Below, in pieces: positions 8,183 to 14,169 of a stretch of 23,663 nt of DNA. Below the pieces are notes generated by a model, which was not told where the DNA came from, searched no databases, and saw only the letters and a program-made list of their open reading frames with translations. The position numbers were made by a program, and so were the translations under genes. The stretch's first letter is position 1. Each line of letters begins with the position of its first letter. This DNA comes from CAYJAQ01 sp964368275 (lineage in GTDB: Bacteria > Bacillota_I > Bacilli_A > ML615J-28 > CAG-313): assembly GCA_964368275.1 (NCBI GenBank), contig CAYJAQ010000022.1, forward strand, positions 1-23,663, given 5' to 3'.

Positions 8183-8191
8183 ATTATACCA
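8183..8191 (-). promoter_or_regulatory. Extended -10 promoter of recD2
   Basis: On the minus strand this reads TGGTATAAT, a full extended -10. The -35 region is poor. The expected start point near 8176 leaves about 17 bases of leader, just enough for the AAAGGAG ribosome site (8166-8172). Confidence 0.75.
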
Positions 8192-8221
8192 TAAATGAAT
8201 TCGAATAACATTTAATAAAGG

Positions 8222-8250
8222 AAAAAAAGTTCAAACAGCGTTTGAACTTT
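8222..8250 (-). terminator. Intrinsic terminator of mnmA, built into its stop codon
   Basis: AAAGTTCAAAC pairs with GTTTGAACTTT (11-bp stem, 8226-8250, three-base loop). On the minus strand it ends in a run of T (8222-8228). The last two bases of the mnmA TAA stop (8249-8251 in the left-hand copy) belong to the stem. The N gap separates this element from the full mnmA copy. Confidence 0.9.
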
Positions 8251-8302
8251 AATACATTCTTTTAATATTGTCCATAAAGACTTCATCTATTGTGCCACCA
8301 CC
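8248..8302 (-). repeat. Artificial duplicate of the mnmA 3' end (contig overlap)
   Basis: These 55 bases are identical to 8403-8457 on the other side of the N run. They encode the last 17 codons plus the stop of mnmA. The left copy is joined to the terminator and the right copy to the gene body. This is what two assembly contigs that share a 55-base end look like after being placed side by side. It is not a biological repeat. Confidence 0.9.
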
Positions 8303-8402
8303 NNNNNNNNNNNNNNNNNNNNNNNNNNNNNNNNNNNNNNNNNNNNNNNNNNNNNNNNNNNNNNNNNNNNNNNNNNNNNNNNNNNNNNNNNNNNNNNNNN
8401 NN
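8303..8402. other. Assembly gap of exactly 100 N
   Basis: A run of 100 N is the usual placeholder for a gap of unknown size. Given the 55-base overlap of its flanks, the real molecule most likely has nothing missing here: removing the N and one copy of the overlap gives an intact mnmA that runs straight into its terminator. Confidence 0.95.
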
Positions 8403-8403
8403 T

Positions 8404-9531
8404 TTAATACATTCTTTTAATATTGTCCATAAAGACTTCATCTATTGTGCCACCACCTAGGCAATACTCACCATTGTATAATACACATGCTTGACCAGGG
8501 GTAATTGCTTTCGTAGGAATTTTTGTTCTTACCTCTAGGGTAGCTTCATCTAGCCAATTAACAATAACAGGAACATCTTTTTGACGATAGCGAAATTTTG
8601 CTGTCATCTCAGTGCCGCTAGCAAAGCGATCATTAATAATGTTAACATCTTTGACAATAATTCGATTAGCAAATAATAATTCTTGTTCGCTTCCTTGACC
8701 AACATAAAGAATATTCTGCTTAATGTCTTTACCGATAACAAACCAAGCATCACCGGGTCCGCCAATTCCTAAACCTTTACGTTGGCCAATTGTGTAATAC
8801 ATTACACCATCATGTTTGCCAACTATGTCACCATTTCTAGTCATCATGTCACCAGGCATTGCTGGAATATAGTTTTTTAAGAATTCATGGAAATCACGTT
8901 CACCAATGAAACATACACCAGTGGAATCTTTTTTGTTGGCAGTTGCTAAGTTATATTCATTGGCAACTTTTCGTACTTCACTTTTTAACATTTCACCAAC
9001 AGGGAAGAGACTTTTACTTAGTTGTTTTCCGGTTAATTGACACAAAAAATAACTTTGATCTTTGTTATCATCAAGACCACGTAATAAGTAGTTTTTTTCA
9101 CCATGAATAACTCTTGCATAATGTCCCATAGCAATGTAATCAGCACCAAGTTCCTCTGCTTTCTTTAAGAAGGCTTTAAACTTAATTTCTTTATTACAAA
9201 GAATATCAGGATTAGGCGTACGAGCTTTTTCATACTCAGAGATGAAATAACTAAATACAGCATCCCAATATTCAGTAATAAAATCAACCCGATGTAGTTT
9301 CACACCTAATTGATTGGCCACTTTTAGAGCGTCTTGATAATCAACTTCTTGAGGACAAATATCATCAGCGACTGTTGGATTACCAAAAAAGTCATTATTA
9401 GTGGTGGCATCCCAATTACGCATAAACATTGCTTCAACATCGTAACCTGCTTCTTGTAGTTTAATGATAGCTACACTGGAATCTACTCCTCCTGATAAGC
9501 CAATAATTACTTTTTCCTTTCTAACAGTCAT
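8404..9531 (-). CDS. mnmA: tRNA-specific 2-thiouridylase MnmA
   Basis: This places the 2-thio group on U34 of tRNAs for Lys, Glu and Gln, using ATP and sulfur passed on by a cysteine desulfurase relay. The ATP-binding PP-loop SGGVDSS is at residues 13-19. The two catalytic cysteines are Cys112 (in DILCNKE) and Cys207 (in STGVCFIGER); MGHYAR and a C-terminal beta domain complete the family pattern. The length of 375 residues is normal. GAGG overlaps the uvrB TGA stop, and the ATG comes 10 bases after it, so the gene is translated from the same message as uvrB. It is the last gene of the walJ operon. The gene is complete despite the adjacent N run. Confidence 0.97.
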   Translation of the reverse strand: MTVRKEKVIIGLSGGVDSSVAIIKLQEAGYDVEAMFMRNWDATTNNDFFGNPTVADDICPQEVDYQDALKVANQLGVKLHRVDFITEYWDAVFSYFISEYEKARTPNPDILCNKEIKFKAFLKKAEELGADYIAMGHYARVIHGEKNYLLRGLDDNKDQSYFLCQLTGKQLSKSLFPVGEMLKSEVRKVANEYNLATANKKDSTGVCFIGERDFHEFLKNYIPAMPGDMMTRNGDIVGKHDGVMYYTIGQRKGLGIGGPGDAWFVIGKDIKQNILYVGQGSEQELLFANRIIVKDVNIINDRFASGTEMTAKFRYRQKDVPVIVNWLDEATLEVRTKIPTKAITPGQACVLYNGEYCLGGGTIDEVFMDNIKRMY

Positions 9532-9541
9532 ACTAATTACC

Positions 9542-11533
9542 TCATATTTCGGTTTTAATTTCTAGAATAGCATCACGTAGCATCATTGCTTCTTCAAAGT
9601 TAAGATTCTTCGCTGCTTCTTTCATTTGTTTTTCAAGTGTTGCAATTAATTTACGTTTTTCAATAGTACTCATTTGTTTAATCACTTCACCATCAATATT
9701 TTGATTATCAGTGACTTCTTTTGTAATTTGGATGCTTTCACTAATATCTTTGCGAATAGTGGTAGGAGTAATATTGTTTTTAATATTATACTCTTCTTGA
9801 ATAATACGTCTTCGGTAGGTTTCGGATACCGCATTTTGTATCGAATCAGTAATCTTATCAGCGAACAAGACTACGCGACCATGCTCATTACGTGCAGCTC
9901 GCCCTATTGTTTGGATTAATGAACGTTCACTGCGTAAGAATCCTTCCTTATCAGCATCAATAATGCAAATCAAACTAACTTCTGGAATATCTAAACCTTC
10001 ACGAAGTAGATTAATTCCGACAATGCAATCATAGACCCCTTGACGGAGTTTTCTAATAATCTCTAAACGCTCTAAGGCTTTTATTTCAGAGTGTAGATAA
10101 GCAACCTTAATTCCCATTTCTTTGAGATATTTAGTTAAATCTTCACTCATCTTTATTGTTAAGGTTGTAATTAAGGTTCTTTCATTTCGGGCAATTTGCT
10201 TACGCAATTCATCAAGGATTACATCAATTTGATTTAAAGTAGGTTTTATTTCAACAACGGGGTCTAAAAGACCAGTGGGCCTAATAATTTGTTCAACCAC
10301 TTGGTAAGATTCACTCATTTCAAAATCACCAGGAGTAGCACTAACATAGATTACTTGATTAATTTTATTTTCAAATTCTTCAAATTTTAAGGGGCGATTA
10401 TCAAGAGCTGACGGTAGTCGGAATCCATAATCAACAAGTGTTGTTTTTCTGCTACGGTCACCATTATACATACCACGCACTTGTGGTATTGTAACGTGCG
10501 ATTCATCAATAACCATTAAGTAGTCTTTGTCGAAGAAGTCTAACAAAACATAAGGAGTTTCCCCTTCATTACGAAGACCTAAGTGGCGCGAGTAGTTTTC
10601 AATACCACTACAAAAACCTACCTCCTCCATCATTTCTAAATCATATCTAGTACGTTGAGCGATGCGTTCAGCTTCTAGGGGCATATGATTATCATTAAAG
10701 AATTTGATGCGCTCGGAAAGTTCTGTTCTAATTCGGTCTAAGGCTTCGGCTTTCTTTTCTTCGCTCATCACAAATTGAGTTGCAGGGAAAAGAGTAATAA
10801 TTTCCGATATTGTTAGAATTTTACCAGTTACGGTATCAAAGGTGCAAATTCGTTCTATCTCATCATCAAAGAATGTAATACGAATGGCTTCGTCTTTTTC
10901 ATATGTTGGTAGAATGTCGACATTGTCACCTTTTACCCGAAAAGTACCACGGCCAAACTCAATATTGTTACGTGAAAATTGCATTGCTACTAACTTTTCT
11001 AAAAGGGTGTCACGATTTAACTTTTGCCCTTTTCGAAGCGATAACATTGACTTACGATATTCATCGGGATCACCAATGCCATATATACAAGAAACACTCG
11101 CAATAATAATAGTATCGCGGCGATCGAGCAAACTTGAAGTAGCGGCGTGACGCATTTGATCTATTTCATCGTTAATACTACAATCTTTCTCAATGTACAT
11201 ATCTTTACTAGGAACATATGCTTCGGGTTGATAGTAATCATAATAAGAAATAAAATATTCAACACTATTTTCGGGGAAAAAACTTTTTAATTCCGCATAT
11301 AACTGGCCAGCTAAGGTTTTGTTATGAGCAAGAATTATTGTTGGTTTTTGAACATCAGCGATAACATTAGCAATCGTAAAAGTTTTACCAGTTCCGGTTG
11401 CACCAAGAAGCGTTTGTTTTTTTATGCCATTTCTTAAGTTTTCTACTAAAGTTTTAATGGCTTCTGGTTGATCACCCATCGGCTGATAAGGTGATACAAG
11501 TTTAAAGGGTTTCATTTCTAATCTTTTATTCAT
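9542..11533 (-). CDS. uvrB: Excinuclease ABC subunit B
   Basis: This is the DNA damage-verifying helicase of nucleotide excision repair; it is loaded by UvrA and recruits UvrC. Walker A GATGTGKT is at residues 44-51. The beta-hairpin that clamps DNA is at 97-108 (YYDYYQPEAYVP). DESH, SATPG and the QTIGRAAR helicase motif follow in order, and the UVR domain that binds UvrC lies near 627-661. The length of 663 is typical. The start is one base past the upstream gene's stop and has only a weak ribosome site. Met7 (MKPFKLVSPYQP) is an alternative start that fits the family well, so initiation may depend on coupling. The gene ends in TGA. Neither uvrA nor uvrC is in the window. Confidence 0.97.
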   Translation of the reverse strand: MNKRLEMKPFKLVSPYQPMGDQPEAIKTLVENLRNGIKKQTLLGATGTGKTFTIANVIADVQKPTIILAHNKTLAGQLYAELKSFFPENSVEYFISYYDYYQPEAYVPSKDMYIEKDCSINDEIDQMRHAATSSLLDRRDTIIIASVSCIYGIGDPDEYRKSMLSLRKGQKLNRDTLLEKLVAMQFSRNNIEFGRGTFRVKGDNVDILPTYEKDEAIRITFFDDEIERICTFDTVTGKILTISEIITLFPATQFVMSEEKKAEALDRIRTELSERIKFFNDNHMPLEAERIAQRTRYDLEMMEEVGFCSGIENYSRHLGLRNEGETPYVLLDFFDKDYLMVIDESHVTIPQVRGMYNGDRSRKTTLVDYGFRLPSALDNRPLKFEEFENKINQVIYVSATPGDFEMSESYQVVEQIIRPTGLLDPVVEIKPTLNQIDVILDELRKQIARNERTLITTLTIKMSEDLTKYLKEMGIKVAYLHSEIKALERLEIIRKLRQGVYDCIVGINLLREGLDIPEVSLICIIDADKEGFLRSERSLIQTIGRAARNEHGRVVLFADKITDSIQNAVSETYRRRIIQEEYNIKNNITPTTIRKDISESIQITKEVTDNQNIDGEVIKQMSTIEKRKLIATLEKQMKEAAKNLNFEEAMMLRDAILEIKTEI

Positions 11534-11534
11534 A

Positions 11535-12362
11535 TTACTTTTTCAAATAGACAACATTTTTAGGATTCTTTTCGTCGTAGATAATATCAATATATTCTTC
11601 TTGTGTCTCGGTATACATGTAAGAACCTAAAGTAGTTTTCATTTGTTCACCTTTATTAGTCGAATACTCAATTGTCATGCGTGATTCTTTAAAACCACGA
11701 TTATTCTTAGAGCCACCTAATTTAAAAGTGATAACTCGTGCTTTGGCATGCATTCCGTATATTTTTAGATATGCGTAGTTGTCAGCTTTTGGGGCTGATA
11801 TTAAACTTTCAACTAAATAACTCAATAATACAGTATAGATAATTAAGATTAAGAAAACGTACATTGTACCCATGCCATTCCATAACTCGGTGATTTTTTT
11901 CGCGGGTTCTTTAACAACAGCCGATATTGCTGTATAAGAGCAGTATAAAGGAACAATAAGCATTAAGCAATTAGTAAATAGAGGACCACTTTCAAGTCCA
12001 ATCTTCTTACCGCTGATTAAAAGAGGGAAATTACGTACTCTTTTCAAATCTTTAACTTCATTATAAAGAAGGGTTACTTGTTGACCAATCTCATAAGTGT
12101 TGCTCTGCCATTCAGCAGGTGAAAATTCATAAGTGTGACTGAATAATACTAGATTAGTTGGGCTATTAAATTCTACTACCATGTAGATTTTTTTCTTAGT
12201 TACCCGAATATCCTTTACTGAAGCGTCAATTGTTTTAGGGTTGGTTTTTAAAGTTTTCTTACTGTTTAAGTCACGAATAATGTTAATAATAACATTAACT
12301 AAGTATGCTACTAAGAAAAATAAGTTAATAGCAATAAAAGCAATTTTGTAAAATAGATCCAT
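11535..12362 (-). CDS. Membrane protein with two DUF3592-like domains
   Basis: A 275-residue membrane protein of unknown function. Hydrophobic helices lie at about 3-25, 128-150 and 166-190. Two soluble segments resemble each other and the DUF3592 pattern: residues 47-110, ending in GQQVTLLYNEVKD, and 205-272, ending in YIDIIYDEKNPKNVVYLK. Both end in the 'V-x-Y-x-x-x-(N/D)P' type strand seen in that family. The assignment rests on pattern only. AGAGG lies seven or eight bases before the ATG on the minus strand. The gene sits 13 bases after rlmH and one base before uvrB, so it is firmly inside this housekeeping operon, although no functional link with its neighbours is known to me. Confidence 0.7.
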   Translation of the reverse strand: MDLFYKIAFIAINLFFLVAYLVNVIINIIRDLNSKKTLKTNPKTIDASVKDIRVTKKKIYMVVEFNSPTNLVLFSHTYEFSPAEWQSNTYEIGQQVTLLYNEVKDLKRVRNFPLLISGKKIGLESGPLFTNCLMLIVPLYCSYTAISAVVKEPAKKITELWNGMGTMYVFLILIIYTVLLSYLVESLISAPKADNYAYLKIYGMHAKARVITFKLGGSKNNRGFKESRMTIEYSTNKGEQMKTTLGSYMYTETQEEYIDIIYDEKNPKNVVYLKK

Positions 12363-12375
12363 AATATACCTCTTT

Positions 12376-12834
12376 CTATTTGTGATATTCTTGATTATTT
12401 ATTATCGTCATAGCCCGATATAATTGTTCAGTTAAGACTAAGCGCATTAACTGATGGGGAAAAGTAAAATGTGAGAAGGAAAGTGCATAGTTGCTACGTT
12501 TTGTAACACTTTCATCAAGACCATTGGAACCGCCAATAACAAAGGTCAGTTTAGAAAAACCATAGGTTTTCTTTGAACTAATTAATTCAGCTAGCTCAGG
12601 GCTTGTTAATTCATGCCCTAGTATTTCTAAAGTAAAGACAAATTCGGAATCAGCAATCTTTTCAAGAATTGCCTTTGCTTCTGCTTGCATATTTTGACTG
12701 ATTGTTTTGTTATTAGTTTCCTTAACTTCAATTAATTGGACGTTATCAAACGCGCTCATACGCTTCATGTATTCATTTATGCCGTCAGTTAGATATTTTT
12801 CCTTTATTTTACCAACACATACTATTTTTATCAT
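12376..12834 (-). CDS. rlmH: 23S rRNA (pseudouridine1915-N3)-methyltransferase RlmH
   Basis: This SPOUT-fold enzyme methylates pseudouridine 1915 in helix 69 of 23S rRNA on the assembled 70S ribosome, using S-adenosylmethionine. At 152 residues it is close to the usual 155-160. The start MIKIVCVGKIKEKY, the cofactor-binding FVIGGSNGLDE near 97-107, and the knot end SHFTFPHQLMRLVLTEQLYRA with the final YHK tail are all typical. The ATG overlaps the walJ TGA stop (ATGA), and GAGG inside the last walJ codons serves as the ribosome site. The walJ-rlmH neighbourhood is common in Bacilli. Confidence 0.97.
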   Translation of the reverse strand: MIKIVCVGKIKEKYLTDGINEYMKRMSAFDNVQLIEVKETNNKTISQNMQAEAKAILEKIADSEFVFTLEILGHELTSPELAELISSKKTYGFSKLTFVIGGSNGLDESVTKRSNYALSFSHFTFPHQLMRLVLTEQLYRAMTIINNQEYHK

Positions 12835-13607
12835 GCGGCTACCTCAATGTCAGTGGGGATATGTTGCTTAGCAATGTAAAACTTAATCCGATGTTTGCTC
12901 AAGAGCGGTTCCATACTTGTCCAAACGGCATCTTCCGTATTGCATTCTTCTGATAAGTGAGCAAAAATGATTGAACAAGTTTCATCGCTAATAATTCGTG
13001 ATAGCACATCATAGCACTCTTCATTGGATAAATGCCCATGATTGGATAGAATCCGTTGTTTTAAGAGCCATGGGCGATTACTATTAAGGAGCATCTCTAC
13101 ATTGTGATTAGCTTCCATTACTAGAACTTGCATGTGGCTAAGTAGTGACCAGTATTTGGGATCAACATAACCAGTATCTGTTACATAGCCTATTGTGTTT
13201 TGGCCATCTTTTATTAAGTAGCCAAAAGTGTTTGCTGCGTCATGGTAAAGTTGCATAGGAACAACAATCATCTTATTAACCGTATACTTGTGATCGGCTT
13301 CAATAAAAGTAATATTGTAACCAATTAGATTGGTGCGCGTTCCGGCATCAAGTCGCTCATAGCTTTTTTGGTTAATAAATAGTTTTGCTTGGGTTTTCTC
13401 AAGAACCGGAATTAAGTGCTTGATATGGTCAGTGTGTTCATGAGTAACGAATAAAGCATCGAGTTTATTTAAAAAGATGCCAGATGCTGATAAACGTTGC
13501 TTGATTTGCGAATAACTAATACCAGCATCAATTAAAATCTTGGTATTGTTTGTTTCTATGTAGGTGGCATTTCCTTTTGAGCCACTTGCTAATACAATTA
13601 CTTTCAT
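12831..13607 (-). CDS. walJ: MBL-fold metallohydrolase WalJ/YycJ
   Basis: A metallo-beta-lactamase-fold protein of 258 residues. The family is linked to the WalKR cell-wall regulon and, in some species, to 5'-3' DNA exonuclease activity and repair; the exact substrate is not settled. The start carries SGSKGNATYIE (8-18). The metal site HxHxDH is at His56, His58, Asp60 and His61, with more metal ligands expected in DTGYVD, EANHN and the SNGHLSNEE and FAHLSEECN segments. It is the first gene of the five-gene minus-strand unit. It has a good ribosome site (AGAGG, 13616-13620) and a strong promoter just upstream. No walR or walK lies in the window. Confidence 0.93.
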   Translation of the reverse strand: MKVIVLASGSKGNATYIETNNTKILIDAGISYSQIKQRLSASGIFLNKLDALFVTHEHTDHIKHLIPVLEKTQAKLFINQKSYERLDAGTRTNLIGYNITFIEADHKYTVNKMIVVPMQLYHDAANTFGYLIKDGQNTIGYVTDTGYVDPKYWSLLSHMQVLVMEANHNVEMLLNSNRPWLLKQRILSNHGHLSNEECYDVLSRIISDETCSIIFAHLSEECNTEDAVWTSMEPLLSKHRIKFYIAKQHIPTDIEVAA

Positions 13608-13629
13608 AGTAGTCTACCTCTAATTAATA

Positions 13630-13658
13630 ATTATAACATAGATTATATTTTTTATCAA
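13630..13658 (-). promoter_or_regulatory. Strong promoter of the walJ-rlmH-uvrB-mnmA operon
   Basis: On the minus strand TTGATA (13653-13658) is followed after 17 bases by TATAAT (13630-13635), which is itself preceded by TG one base upstream. This is near-consensus sigma-A, with an extended -10. The leader is only about 16 bases. Confidence 0.88.
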
Positions 13659-13707
13659 TTCATATATAACAAATTATCAAGAGTAATAGCTAATTAAGGG
13701 TTAAATC

Positions 13708-13730
13708 AAAAAAGCAGGCGTACCCTGCTT
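13708..13730 (-). terminator. Intrinsic terminator of the YjcZ-like miniprotein gene
   Basis: AAGCAGG (13712-13718) pairs with CCTGCTT (13724-13730). The six A at 13708-13713 give the U tract on the minus strand. It lies 37 bases past the stop at 13767 and before the walJ promoter, so it separates the two minus-strand units. Confidence 0.82.
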
Positions 13731-13766
13731 ATTGAAAGATGTCATCTTGTTTTAATTAAAAATATC

Positions 13767-13856
13767 TTAGAATGCCCAACAAGCACCAATAATAACTAGT
13801 AATATGAATAAAACAAGAATAAATGCATAACCGTATTCTTGACGATTTTGGTTCAT
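13767..13856 (-). CDS. YjcZ-type membrane miniprotein (29 residues)
   Basis: A very short gene on the minus strand: a polar start (MNQNRQEYGY), then one hydrophobic helix (AFILVLFILLVIIGACWAF) that ends the protein. This closely matches the pattern of the YjcZ/tiny-TM family of Bacilli, where a Tyr/Gly-rich start is followed by F-(A/I)-L-(I/V)-V-L-F-I-L-L-(I/V)-I-(I/V)-G. Members in Bacillus are often called sporulation proteins, but the family also occurs outside spore formers and its role is unclear. Evidence that it is real: a near-perfect ribosome site AAGGAGG (13863-13869 on the minus strand) six bases before the ATG, and its own terminator downstream. No convincing -35/-10 pair was found upstream. 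Confidence 0.82.
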   Translation of the reverse strand: MNQNRQEYGYAFILVLFILLVIIGACWAF

Positions 13857-13968
13857 AGTGTGCCTCCTTCCTGTAATATAGTACGCAAACACTAAACAAA
13901 AAGTTAATTATTATTGCCTAGAAGGCATGAAACTATCTTAAAAAATGAATAATATATTAGTATAATAT

Positions 13969-13997
13969 TTGCAAAAAAGTGTAAAATTTGGTATTAT
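13969..13997 (+). promoter_or_regulatory. Upstream plus-strand promoter candidate
   Basis: TTGCAA (13969-13974), a spacer of 17 bases, and TATTAT (13992-13997). The start would be near 14004. Its transcript would meet the T run at 14068-14074 before reaching the second promoter, so it may give a short RNA or be an additional promoter for the foldase genes. Confidence 0.5.
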
Positions 13998-14061
13998 AGA
14001 TAGGTATCTTGGCATCGTGTCATATCAATCTGAACTTTATATGAAGAATTAGCGAAGTCAG

Positions 14062-14090
14062 TTGAGCTTTTTTTCATTATTTGGTATAAT
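14062..14090 (+). promoter_or_regulatory. Promoter of the foldase gene pair
   Basis: TTGAGC (14062-14067), a spacer of 17 bases and a perfect TATAAT (14085-14090). The start point near 14097 gives a leader of about 73 bases. Confidence 0.75.
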
Positions 14091-14105
14091 ACGAGTGCTA
14101 TAAAA

Positions 14106-14140
14106 AGTGTAGTCCTTTTTTTTAGGAACTATGCAACACT
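14106..14140 (+). promoter_or_regulatory. Leader hairpin at the 5' end of the foldase message
   Basis: AGTGT-AGTCCT pairs with AGGAACT...ACACT, with a bulged A and a five-base bulge on the right side; a run of T forms the loop. It would lie within 10 bases of the expected RNA 5' end and before the ribosome site at 14154-14160. A 5' stabilising stem for a highly expressed message is one possible role. Confidence 0.4.
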
Positions 14141-14169
14141 ATTTCATGAATATAAAGGAGATTAAAATC

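Larger units (their letters stand above)
13857..14169. other. Intergenic regulatory stretch before the foldase pair
   Basis: This 313-base stretch holds no protein gene that I can support. It contains the ribosome site of the minus-strand miniprotein (13863-13869), a small GCCT/AGGC hairpin near 13916-13926, two plus-strand promoters (13969-13997 and 14062-14090), a weak hairpin followed by seven T near 14030-14075, a leader hairpin (14106-14140), and the ribosome site of the first foldase gene (14154-14160). Confidence 0.7.

Noticed and set aside
8248..8457. The two identical 55-base blocks as a biological direct repeat, attachment site or target duplication
   Set aside because: They flank exactly 100 N and are the same piece of the mnmA 3' end; a contig overlap explains everything without an insertion.
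14131..14169. An N-terminal extension of the first foldase starting at the ATG at 14131
   Set aside because: No ribosome site precedes it; it overlaps a leader hairpin, and the ATG at 14170 has AAAGGAG at the right distance.
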